Assembly: GCA_016196505.1 (NCBI GenBank)
Contig: JACPXO010000068.1
Span: forward strand, 1 to 7,900
DNA length: 7,900 bases
Source: Candidatus Omnitrophota bacterium
GTDB lineage: Bacteria > Omnitrophota > Gorgyraeia > 2-02-FULL-51-18
Reading direction: 5' to 3'
The notes beneath the pieces are model-generated. The model was not told the DNA's origin. It did not search any database and was given only the letters and a program-made list of their open reading frames with translations. A program made the translations under genes and the position numbers. Below, in pieces: positions 1-5,829 of the stretch (position 1 is its first letter; each line of letters begins with the position of its first letter).

Positions 1-1299
1 CACCTCGGAGGCACGGTCGAGGTCATAGAGTTTGCGGTTCAAGAAAGCGAGCATCATGACGGTTTCGAACCTCACGTCCGCTTTCCTGGCGAAGTAAGCG
101 TTGAAGTTCTCCGCCGTGATCTCAAGAGAAAAAAGGTTCTTTAAAAGCGAAAGATACGCGTCGATCTCGTAAAGGGTATTGGCGTCTTCTTCCGTCAGCG
201 AGGTTTTGAAGATCTCCCTTTCAAGCGCTTTGGTTTCGGCGAGAAGCCCCGTCATGTCCACCGAGGCGTAAAGTTTCAGATATTCCGTGTATTGGGCGAG
301 GTTCGCCGTCGCTTCCTTAGGGACGCCGGCCTTTCGGGCTGAGATAAGCAAATTCTCGTAGAAAAAAAGCGGGGGCTGGGAATGGAATTTGAGTTTCGTG
401 AGCGACCCCAGAAACTCCCGGATCTCCCCAACACTCTCCGGATCTTTCTCGGACAACACCTTCAAAAGACCTTCCTGCTCGGCGTTGGCCTTGTCGAAAT
501 CAACCGCGCTTTCAAGCGCTTTCAAATTTTTAAGCAAAAGAATGTTCGGAAAACCGAGGAGACCGGTGCCGGTGAGCGGCGCGCGTTTGACAAGTTCTTC
601 GTAATACTCGGTGAAGTCGGATTCTTTATTCTCAAAACGACGTCGGGTTTCGTCGAACTGGAAAAGCCCGGCGGGATAAAACTTCTTTTTCAAAGCCGGC
701 AGGCGGCGCGTGATCTCCCCTAGGTACTCGAGGATCTTTTCTCTTTTTGAAACGATGCTCGCGTAGGTCTCAAGATTTTTCTGGTAAAGGGAACTATCCT
801 CTACCCCGCGGACCTCCATGTCATAGTCGGACCCAAGACTCAGATACTCGACGCCGTTCAGTTCGCCGGCCGACAGATACTTTTTCGAGACCCGCTCGCG
901 GATACTTTTCGGGGCCAGCGGCCTCAAAAAATCGAGAGAGTCATCCCGGGTCCCGCCTTCCACGAACACGGTTTTCACCTGGTAACGCGTGATGAGTTCC
1001 TCGAGGATGGCCGAGATATTTTTTTGGGCGCTGGTGTTTGTGTGGGCGTCCTGGATATGGATGATGAGCCGCCCTTTTGGCCCTTCATGGACCTCCTCGA
1101 TCCTGGCCGAAGCGTTGGGTAACTTGAGAAAAGCGGGATGCCGGACGATGTCGTGGGAAAATGACTCGACGGAGGGAGCCGCATGGGCTACTTCTTGGAA
1201 AAAAAAGGCCGCTAAGAGAAGAAGAACAATACTCCTCGGCAAGAGGCCATAGCGGCTTTTAAATAATTTATTTTCGGGGGCAGTTTCTGATGCTTCCAT
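1..1299 (-). CDS. Secreted hypothetical protein with IHIQDAH motif (C-terminus outside window)
   Basis: An uninterrupted frame of 433 codons runs from ATG at 1299 to the window edge, so the C-terminus is missing. The N-terminus has basic residues (K14, R16, R22), a hydrophobic stretch at about residues 23-34 and an AHA-A site near residue 40, which indicates a Sec signal peptide and an exported protein. A strand-helix region follows: RLIIHIQDAHTN at about residues 76-87, then a helix, then VKTVFVEGG with E114, and a GVED at about 166-169. The rest is charged and helical with no membrane segment. I recall proteins with this IQDAH signature from Omnitrophota genomes. The strand-H-helix-strand-E order loosely resembles the TIKI/ChaN/TraB hydrolase superfamily, but that link is inference. 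The start is supported by AAAAAAGG four bases upstream. It is transcribed away from the agu operon terminator, so it probably has its own promoter. The function is unknown. Confidence 0.8.
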   Translation of the reverse strand, partial: MEASETAPENKLFKSRYGLLPRSIVLLLLAAFFFQEVAHAAPSVESFSHDIVRHPAFLKLPNASARIEEVHEGPKGRLIIHIQDAHTNTSAQKNISAILEELITRYQVKTVFVEGGTRDDSLDFLRPLAPKSIRERVSKKYLSAGELNGVEYLSLGSDYDMEVRGVEDSSLYQKNLETYASIVSKREKILEYLGEITRRLPALKKKFYPAGLFQFDETRRRFENKESDFTEYYEELVKRAPLTGTGLLGFPNILLLKNLKALESAVDFDKANAEQEGLLKVLSEKDPESVGEIREFLGSLTKLKFHSQPPLFFYENLLISARKAGVPKEATANLAQYTEYLKLYASVDMTGLLAETKALEREIFKTSLTEEDANTLYEIDAYLSLLKNLFSLEITAENFNAYFARKADVRFETVMMLAFLNRKLYDLDRASEV

Positions 1300-1352
1300 T
1301 GACCTTTTTTCTTTAATGAGGATCAACCGGTAATCGACGCCAAACTACTTCT

Positions 1353-1382
1353 AATATAGCTTTGTAAATATATTGATTTAAA
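1353..1382 (-). promoter_or_regulatory. Weak candidate promoter for the secreted-protein gene
   Basis: On the minus strand a TATATT hexamer (five of six to TATAAT) at 1358-1353 lies 17-18 bases downstream of TTTAAA/TTAAAT, a poor -35 match. It is about 54 bases upstream of the ATG at 1299 and lies downstream of the putative agu terminator, where a promoter is expected. The region is AT-rich, so chance matches are likely. Confidence 0.25.
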
Positions 1383-1390
1383 GGAGTTAT

Positions 1391-1430
1391 AAAAAGGGGG
1401 TTTCCACAAAAAAATCAACTTTAGCCCCCT
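1391..1430 (-). terminator. Probable rho-independent terminator of the agu operon
   Basis: Read on the minus strand, AGGGGG (1430-1425) can pair with CCCCCT (1400-1395), and the stem runs directly into TTTTT. The loop of 24 bases is longer than usual and the stem is only six pairs, so it is a moderate candidate. It lies about 90 bases after the aguA stop and before the next minus-strand gene, which is where a terminator is expected. Confidence 0.45.
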
Positions 1431-1522
1431 AAAATTAAATAACTTGAAAGAAGTCTACACGACGGACAAATAGGCGTCAAGGTCTAGAACTAGGATTTTG
1501 TACGATTAATAAAAGACAGGAT

Positions 1523-2575
1523 TTAAACCCTGGGTTCCTGCTGGGTTATGCAATGGATAGACCCAAGGCCATGAACTAGGGCCGTACAATCAATACCGAC
1601 CACTTTTCTTCCGGAAAAAAGACGCTGGAGGGTCTTTAAAGCAATTGGGTCGTTCGAGTGCCCGTGAATAGGCACTAAAACCACCCGATTGGCGATATAA
1701 AAGTTAGCGTAGCTTGCCGGGAGCCGGGATTTTTTACTCCCCACGCCGGCGTTCACAGGGCCGGGCATGGGAATCTCAACGATTTGAAAGCTCTTGCCGG
1801 CCGGGTCTTTTTCGTTCTTTAAGACCTCTCGGTTGTCGGCCAAGGTACGAAAGTTTGCGTCCTTCTTGTCGCTTTCCATCGCGGTCACCACGGTGGACGG
1901 GCCGACAAAACGGCTGACCTCATCGACGTGGCCGTCGGTGTCGTCTCCCTCAATGCCTTTCTTAAGCCAGATGATCTTCCTCACGCCCAAATAGTTCCTT
2001 AAAAAATCCCCGATCTTTTCTCTCGAAAAACCCGGATTGCGGTTGGGGTTCAAAAGGCACTGTTCCGTCGTGAGGCAAACTCCTTGGCCGTTCACATCGA
2101 GAGACCCTCCTTCCAAAACCAGGCCGGGATCGAATCGCCGAAGGTCTTTCAATGCTTTTAGCCCGTCAACCACTCTGTTGTCGCGGATAAGGTCTTTGTA
2201 TTTTCTTCCCCAGGCGTTAAATGGCCACTTCACGAACGCCTTTTCGCGCTTCTTGGTTATAAAAACAGGCCCGTAGTCGCGTATCCAGATGTCCCCGGTT
2301 TTTTGCTCATGAAAGACCAGACGCTGAGAGAGGGATTTTTTCGCACGCAGGGTTTTCAGAACCGCCGACGCTTGCTCTTTATTTTTGACAAGCAAATGGA
2401 CTTTTTCCGAAGGAAGAAGAGCGAGGATCATCTGAAGGTATACCGACTCGACGGCTTTAAGCAATGGGCCGGGCCAGGCGGTCCGGTTGCCGGGCCAGGC
2501 AAGCCACGTCGCTTCATGGGGCTCCCATTCGGCGGGCATGCGGTAGCCCTCAGGCATTTGACGCAATACCACCAT
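1523..2575 (-). CDS. aguA: Agmatine deiminase (agmatine iminohydrolase)
   Basis: Hydrolyses agmatine to N-carbamoylputrescine and ammonia in the cytoplasm, the first step from agmatine to putrescine. The 350-residue product has the usual family length and signatures: MPAEWEPHEATWLAWP (13-28), IWIRDYGP (96-103), LEGGSLDV (154-161), CLLNPNRNP (173-181), GDDTDGHVDE with H216, LPASYANFYIAN (285-296), and GSIHCITQQ with catalytic C342. Guanidino-modifying enzymes of this fold use Cys, His and acidic residues, and all are present. The frame stays open upstream to 2827, but that part lies inside aguB and does not resemble the family. ATG 2575 has GAAGGGTGG upstream. ATG 2557 (MPEGYRMPAEW) is an alternative. 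Either start overlaps the 3' end of aguB, which implies translational coupling. It is the last gene of the unit. Confidence 0.93.
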   Translation of the reverse strand: MVVLRQMPEGYRMPAEWEPHEATWLAWPGNRTAWPGPLLKAVESVYLQMILALLPSEKVHLLVKNKEQASAVLKTLRAKKSLSQRLVFHEQKTGDIWIRDYGPVFITKKREKAFVKWPFNAWGRKYKDLIRDNRVVDGLKALKDLRRFDPGLVLEGGSLDVNGQGVCLTTEQCLLNPNRNPGFSREKIGDFLRNYLGVRKIIWLKKGIEGDDTDGHVDEVSRFVGPSTVVTAMESDKKDANFRTLADNREVLKNEKDPAGKSFQIVEIPMPGPVNAGVGSKKSRLPASYANFYIANRVVLVPIHGHSNDPIALKTLQRLFSGRKVVGIDCTALVHGLGSIHCITQQEPRV

Positions 2576-3422
2576 AGGCGTCCACCCTTCGGTCTCTGAA
2601 CAATGGCCATTCACGGCGTGTTCTTTCGATGAGACCCAAGTCACAGTCCTGAATGAGGATCTCCTCTCTCGAGGAAGAGGCCCGGCAAAGCACCGAGCCA
2701 AAAGGGTCCGCCACAAAAGAACTTCCAAAAAATTTGAGTTTTCCTTCGAGACCGACGCGGTTCGCAACGGCCACAAAAACGCCGTTGGCAATGGCGTGTC
2801 CCCGCTGAACCGTTTCCCAGGCCTCATGATAGAGTTTGATCTCCCGGGGGTTCTCCGGTTTCCAACCGATCGCCGTGGGATAGAAAATGATCTGTGCTCC
2901 TTTTAGCGCCGCGAGCCGCGCGGGCTCAGGGAACCACTGGTCCCAACAAATAAAAACGGCTATTCTCGCGTAGCGCGTCTTGAAAACCCGGAACCCGAGA
3001 TCCCCCGGTGCAAAGTAAAACTTCTCGTAGAACCATGGGTCGTACGGGATGTGCATTTTCCGGTATTTTCCCAAAACCTTCCCGTCGGCGTCAATGACAA
3101 CGGCGCTGTTGTGATAGACCCCGGTGGGGGTCTTTTCAAAAAGCGGCGCGACGATCACAACCCGGGAGGCGCGAGCGGCTTTGGAGAGCGTCTCCGTGGA
3201 AGGTCCAGGGATTTTCTCCGCAAGCCCGAAATTTTTTTGGGCTTTGGTTTGGCAAAAATAGCGGGTTTTAAAAAGTTCCTGAAGCGAAACTATTCGGGCA
3301 CCCCTGGCGGCGGCTGTTTTGATCCGGGAAAGCGCTTTTTTGAGATTCTCGGACGGGTCGACGCCACAGGCCATCTGGATCAGGGCGATCCGCACCTGGG
3401 AGCGAGATTTTCCGGGACTCAT
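2550..3422 (-). CDS. aguB: N-carbamoylputrescine amidase (nitrilase superfamily)
   Basis: Hydrolyses N-carbamoylputrescine to putrescine, CO2 and ammonia, the step after agmatine deiminase. The 290-residue protein has the full carbon-nitrogen hydrolase fold with the Glu-Lys-Cys triad visible: E49 in SLQELF, K122 in YRKMHIP and C159 in FICWDQWFPEPAR. The QELFKTRYFCQ segment and the HIPYDPWFYEKFYFAPGD segment are typical of the carbamoylputrescine branch rather than general nitrilases. The ATG at 3422 overlaps the TGA of the upstream TPR gene as ATGA, and the 3' end overlaps aguA. With no clear ribosome binding site of its own, translation is probably coupled to the TPR gene. Adjacency to aguA makes the substrate assignment firm. 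Arginine decarboxylase, which would supply agmatine, is not in the window. Confidence 0.93.
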   Translation of the reverse strand: MSPGKSRSQVRIALIQMACGVDPSENLKKALSRIKTAAARGARIVSLQELFKTRYFCQTKAQKNFGLAEKIPGPSTETLSKAARASRVVIVAPLFEKTPTGVYHNSAVVIDADGKVLGKYRKMHIPYDPWFYEKFYFAPGDLGFRVFKTRYARIAVFICWDQWFPEPARLAALKGAQIIFYPTAIGWKPENPREIKLYHEAWETVQRGHAIANGVFVAVANRVGLEGKLKFFGSSFVADPFGSVLCRASSSREEILIQDCDLGLIERTRREWPLFRDRRVDAYGGIASNA

Positions 3423-3763
3423 GCCCGGTCTTTCTGGGTTTTACTGAAGTTTAAAACGACGGCCTTGGCCTTTTCCTCTTCGGCCTTTTCTTTCATCCCC
3501 TTTTTCATGTAAAAGATGGAAAGATTGGTATGGGCCATGGCGTAATCAGGACGCTTTTCGGCGAGCCGCTGAGTCCAAGCGATGGCGTCGTCGAAGCGGC
3601 CGCTTTTGTAGCAGATCATCCCCAATGCCTCGTAGGCGTCATAAAACTCAGGGTCTTTCTCGAGAACCGATTTAAGAACGGCTATCGCCTCGTCCGGCTT
3701 GCCATGACCATAGAGATCCACGGCCTTTTCATACTCCATTTTCAACTCGGAGGGTCCACTCAC
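3419..3763 (-). CDS. Small TPR-repeat protein, first gene of the agu unit
   Basis: Encodes 114 residues when started at GTG 3763. About three tetratricopeptide repeats fill most of it: the first around YEKAVDLYGHGKPDEAIAVL, the second around ALGMICYKSGRFDDAIAW, and a partial third around LSIFYMKKGMKEKAEEE. TPRs are protein-binding scaffolds, and the partner is unknown. No signal peptide or membrane segment is seen, so it is probably cytoplasmic. The start choice matters. GTG 3763 has a perfect GGAGG seven bases upstream, whereas the in-frame ATGs at 3808 and 3796 lack a good site and lie in the loop of a predicted hairpin. The gene ends in an ATGA overlap with aguB, so initiation here may set expression of both polyamine enzymes. 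Confidence 0.8.
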   Translation of the reverse strand: MSGPSELKMEYEKAVDLYGHGKPDEAIAVLKSVLEKDPEFYDAYEALGMICYKSGRFDDAIAWTQRLAEKRPDYAMAHTNLSIFYMKKGMKEKAEEEKAKAVVLNFSKTQKDRA

Positions 3764-3879
3764 CCCACCACCTCCTTTTCTCCGCCGTGACTCCATAGGC
3801 TTATCCATCCAAAGAGGCGGAGTGATTCGCTTAAAAGCGAATCGCCAAATCCTTTGGATTTAAAAGGAGGTGGTGGGGT
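3762..3879 (-). promoter_or_regulatory. Structured leader: SD-sequestering four-way-junction element
   Basis: Four perfect stems are packed almost without gaps. P1 pairs 3762-3779 with 3862-3879 (18 bp, ACCCCACCACCTCCTTTT and its complement). P2 pairs 3847-3852 with 3856-3861 (6 bp, 3-base loop). P3 pairs 3824-3832 with 3835-3843 (8-9 bp). P4 pairs 3780-3786 with 3816-3822 (7 bp, 29-base loop). P4 abuts P1 directly, P2 abuts P1 directly, one base separates P3 from P4, and three separate P2 from P3. In the minus-strand RNA the 3' arm of P1 is the TPR gene's ribosome binding site, so the 5' arm acts as an anti-SD. An alternative 8-bp pairing (3807-3814 with 3852-3859) would break P2 and disturb P4. 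I do not recognise it as a known riboswitch class. The pairings are seen directly; the regulatory role is inferred. Confidence 0.65.
3771..3779 (-). promoter_or_regulatory. Ribosome binding site that decides the TPR gene start
   Basis: The minus strand reads AAAAGGAGG, then seven bases, then GTG at 3763. This is the strongest Shine-Dalgarno match seen in the window and selects GTG over the upstream ATGs. The whole site is inside the 3' arm of the 18-bp inverted repeat, so it is unavailable when that stem forms. Confidence 0.8.
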
Positions 3880-3889
3880 CATCAACGGC

Positions 3890-3900
3890 ATTCTAGCATA
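3890..3900 (-). promoter_or_regulatory. Candidate extended -10 promoter for TPR-aguB-aguA
   Basis: The minus strand reads TATGCTAGAAT: a TG extension, one base, then TAGAAT (five of six to TATAAT). There is no good -35, as is common for extended -10 promoters. Transcription would start near 3882, just before the 5' arm of the leader stem at 3879. This fits a dedicated leader RNA, but readthrough from hemW is also possible. Confidence 0.4.
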
Positions 3901-3910
3901 AAGGAAACGT

Positions 3911-5056
3911 TTAATCAGAGGAGAGTTCGGTGAAGACGGTTTCGGCGAAGAATTGGCCGCGCGGGGTGAGGCGGAGACGGCGGTGGTCTTGATTCAGCAG
4001 GCCTTTCTCTTCGAGGGTACGGATACTCTGCGAGACACCCTCCGGCAGTGACGCGAAGCGGCCGAGGTCGGCTCCTTCCGAGAGCCGCAAAGCCAAAAGC
4101 AGTGATTCAACGGTTTTCTTCTCGGCGGTGAGCATCTCTTCCTCGAAAGCCGACCAATCCCCTTTTTCTATTTTTTGGAGATACTCCTCGACCGACGCCG
4201 AACCCCTGAAGCGCCGGCCGCCGAGGTAAGAAAAAGCTCCGGGCCCAAGTCCCAGATATTCTTCGTTGGCCCAATAGATCAAGTTGTGGCGTGACTCGCG
4301 GCCTTTCTTCGCGTAACTCAAAAGCTCATAATGAACATAGCCGTTATCTTTCAGCATTTCCCTCGCGGTCGAAAGCATCCTCAAGGTTTCTTCCTCATCG
4401 GGCAAAGCGAGCTTTCCCATTTTTTGCAAACTGCCAAAAACCGTTTTCTCCTCCACGGTCAGTTCATAAAGCGACACGTGCTCGGGGCTGAGCTCGACAA
4501 GTTTTTCCAGGGAATACTTCACGCGGTCCAGATCCTCTCCGGGAAGGGACAACATGAGATCAACGCTGAGGTTGTCAAAACCCGCTTGTCTCAAGATCAA
4601 GAAAGACTTTTCTATGGCCGACGCGTCATGGGAACGGTGTATCCGTTTTAAAGTCTCGGAATGAAAGGACTGAACGCCGATGCTGATGCGGTTGACACCC
4701 CGCGCCCTCAAGAACTCGGCTTTGACGGCATCGAGATCGCCCGGGTTCACTTCAAAAGTGACCTCCGCTTGGGGTACAAACCGAAAACGGCTCCTGAGCA
4801 TGTTAAAAACGCGGTCCAATTCCCCGAGCGAAAAGAACGAAGGCGTTCCCCCTCCGACATACAGGGTCTCAAAGGGCTTTGTCTCAAAGACAGGAGCGTA
4901 GCGGCCGGCTTCCGTCTCGAGCGCTGAGAAAAAACGTTCGCGAAGCGCAGGCGATCCAGAAGTCGTGACCACAAAATCGCAGTAATGGCACTTTTGAGCG
5001 CAAAAAGGCAGGTGGAGATAGAGTCCGGTCATGGAGACATTGTACACCAAAAACAT
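3911..5056 (-). CDS. hemW: Radical-SAM heme chaperone HemW
   Basis: HemW proteins bind heme and a 4Fe-4S cluster and are thought to deliver heme to membrane cytochromes. They are often misannotated as coproporphyrinogen III oxidase (HemN). The 381-residue protein has the radical-SAM cluster motif CAQKCHYCDF (C19, C23, C26), the SAM-binding GGGTPS (68-73), the conserved RISIGVQSF (123-131), and the HNLIYW heme-binding signature (257-262) that marks HemW. HemN instead has a fourth Cys right after the cluster motif, which is absent here. The C-terminal winged-helix-like region (about 305-375) is present, so the protein is complete. ATG 5056 is taken as the start. ATG 5032 (MTGLYLHLPFC) is a plausible shorter one matching the usual N-terminus. 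The gene is divergent from the SWIB gene and is followed after 147 bases by the TPR-agu unit. Confidence 0.92.
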   Translation of the reverse strand: MFLVYNVSMTGLYLHLPFCAQKCHYCDFVVTTSGSPALRERFFSALETEAGRYAPVFETKPFETLYVGGGTPSFFSLGELDRVFNMLRSRFRFVPQAEVTFEVNPGDLDAVKAEFLRARGVNRISIGVQSFHSETLKRIHRSHDASAIEKSFLILRQAGFDNLSVDLMLSLPGEDLDRVKYSLEKLVELSPEHVSLYELTVEEKTVFGSLQKMGKLALPDEEETLRMLSTAREMLKDNGYVHYELLSYAKKGRESRHNLIYWANEEYLGLGPGAFSYLGGRRFRGSASVEEYLQKIEKGDWSAFEEEMLTAEKKTVESLLLALRLSEGADLGRFASLPEGVSQSIRTLEEKGLLNQDHRRLRLTPRGQFFAETVFTELSSD

Positions 5057-5061
5057 GCTTC

Positions 5062-5114
5062 TCTTTTAGAGCCGTTTGTGATAGAAATAGGGGGTCAGCG
5101 AAAGCTCTAAAAGA
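5062..5114. repeat. 11-bp inverted repeat in the hemW/SWIB divergent region
   Basis: TCTTTTAGAGC at 5062-5072 and GCTCTAAAAGA at 5104-5114 are perfect inverted copies with a 31-base spacer. On the minus strand the 3' arm ends five bases before the hemW ATG and covers the purine-rich AAAAGA that overlaps its weak ribosome binding site. On the plus strand it is in the region upstream of the SWIB gene. It could be a leader hairpin for hemW or an operator shared by both genes. Confidence 0.5.
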
Positions 5115-5150
5115 AACACTTTAACCGTTTTAAAATGGGGGATACCGACA

Positions 5151-5405
5151 GTGGCGAGAAAAGCGAACGCAGCATTCATGAAACCCTTACAGCCGAGCGA
5201 TGCGCTGGGCAAAGTCGTGGGCTCGAAGCCCCTGCCGCGCACACAGGTGGTGAAGAAGCTTTGGGAATACATCAAGAAGAACGACCTTCAGGACAAGAAA
5301 AACAGGAGAAACGTCAACGCGGACGCGAACTTGAAGCCGATCTTCGGGAAATCTCAAGTCTCGATGTTCGAGATGACCAAGCTCATCTCCAAGCACCTGT
5401 CTTAA
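5151..5405 (+). CDS. Stand-alone SWIB/MDM2-domain protein
   Basis: The 84-residue protein is essentially one SWIB domain. Recognisable blocks are AFMKPLQPSDAL, VVGSKPLPRTQVVKKLWEYI, the basic DKKNRRNVNADANLKPIFG, and VSMFEMTKLISKHLS. In eukaryotes the domain occurs in SWI/SNF chromatin remodelers. Small stand-alone copies occur in Chlamydiae and several other bacterial phyla, and in chlamydiae they have been linked to DNA topology and chromatin-like roles. The basic N-terminus (ARKANAA) would suit nucleic-acid binding. GTG 5151 is chosen because GGGGGAT lies upstream at suitable spacing. ATG 5178 has no such site and would cut off the start of the domain. It is the only plus-strand gene, monocistronic, and closed by a strong terminator. 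Confidence 0.92.
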   Translation: MARKANAAFMKPLQPSDALGKVVGSKPLPRTQVVKKLWEYIKKNDLQDKKNRRNVNADANLKPIFGKSQVSMFEMTKLISKHLS

Positions 5406-5412
5406 TCCCTTT

Positions 5413-5458
5413 AATAAAAAAGCGGCGCTTTCGTTATTGAAAGCGCCGCTTTTTTATT
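5413..5458. terminator. Strong bidirectional rho-independent terminator
   Basis: Perfect 20-bp stem (5413-5432 with 5439-5458) with the six-base loop GTTATT. The core GCGGCGCTTTC stem is flanked by A6 on one side and T6 on the other, so it works in both directions. It serves the SWIB gene ending at 5405 (plus) and the permease gene ending at 5469 (minus), which converge here. Confidence 0.95.
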
Positions 5459-5468
5459 GGCTTAAACT

Positions 5469-5828
5469 TCAGCGGCCAAACATCAACTGCGCCGCCACCA
5501 CGATCAGAAAAACCGCAAACACCCTTTTTAAGAGAAGCTCGGGCATCGACAAGCTGAGGTTCGCCCCGAGCATACTCCCAAGAAATATCCCCACCGCGAT
5601 AAACCCGGCGACCTTCAAGTCCACATTTCCCGTTTGGTAGTATTTCAAAAAAGCCAGAAACACCACCGGAGGCAAAAAAGCCGCGAGGATCGTCCCTTGA
5701 GCTTTGTGCTGAGCCATGCCGAAAAGATACACGAGGCCCGGAACCACGAGGGTCCCTCCGCCGATGCCCAAAAGGCCGCTAAAAATCCCGGCCACGACAC
5801 CAAGCATCACATAAGCCAATAGGATCAT
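5469..5828 (-). CDS. Half-length TauE/SafE-family (TSUP) membrane permease
   Basis: The 119-residue protein is very hydrophobic, with about four membrane segments (roughly residues 2-20, 45-64, 73-92 and 98-117). It carries the TSUP signature GLLGIGGGTLVVP at 19-31, just after the first helix. Typical TauE/SafE transporters are about 250 residues with two such repeats. This one has a single repeat and both ends look intact, so it is probably a natural half-transporter that dimerises rather than a broken gene. The family exports sulfite, sulfoacetate or related anions; the substrate here is unknown. ATG 5828 follows the DUF2203 stop codon by one base, without its own clear ribosome binding site, so translation is likely coupled. 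It is the last gene of a four-gene operon. Confidence 0.85.
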   Translation of the reverse strand: MILLAYVMLGVVAGIFSGLLGIGGGTLVVPGLVYLFGMAQHKAQGTILAAFLPPVVFLAFLKYYQTGNVDLKVAGFIAVGIFLGSMLGANLSLSMPELLLKRVFAVFLIVVAAQLMFGR

Positions 5829-5829
5829 A

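Noticed and set aside
382..1252. Several plus-strand frames opposite the secreted-protein gene
   Set aside because: The minus strand carries a continuous 433-codon frame with a signal peptide; the plus-strand frames are shadows with repetitive, low-quality composition.
1380..1400. AAAGGAG on the plus strand as a ribosome binding site
   Set aside because: No open frame of any length with a sensible start follows; the region is the terminator and promoter gap between minus-strand genes.
2469..2500. 11-base direct repeat CCGGGCCAGGC
   Set aside because: It encodes the two AWPG segments of the normal AguA N-terminal motif, spaced seven codons apart, so it is a coding effect.
2576..2827. N-terminal extension of the agmatine deiminase frame up to 2827
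   Set aside because: The extra 84 residues lie inside aguB in another frame, look like non-coding translation and are not part of the AguA family.
3764..3808. ATG starts at 3808 and 3796 for the TPR gene
   Set aside because: Neither has a good ribosome binding site, both fall in the loop of the P4 hairpin, and the added residues (MESRRRKGGGG) merely translate the leader and the SD sequence. GTG 3763 is better supported.
3762..3879. The inverted repeat as a MITE or insertion-sequence remnant
   Set aside because: No target-site duplication is visible outside the arms and no transposase fragment is present. Precise overlap with the ribosome binding site favours a regulatory RNA, but a repeat family cannot be excluded from one copy.
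3762..3879. The inverted repeat as a terminator after hemW
   Set aside because: No run of T follows the stem on the minus strand; it is followed by the start codon and coding sequence.
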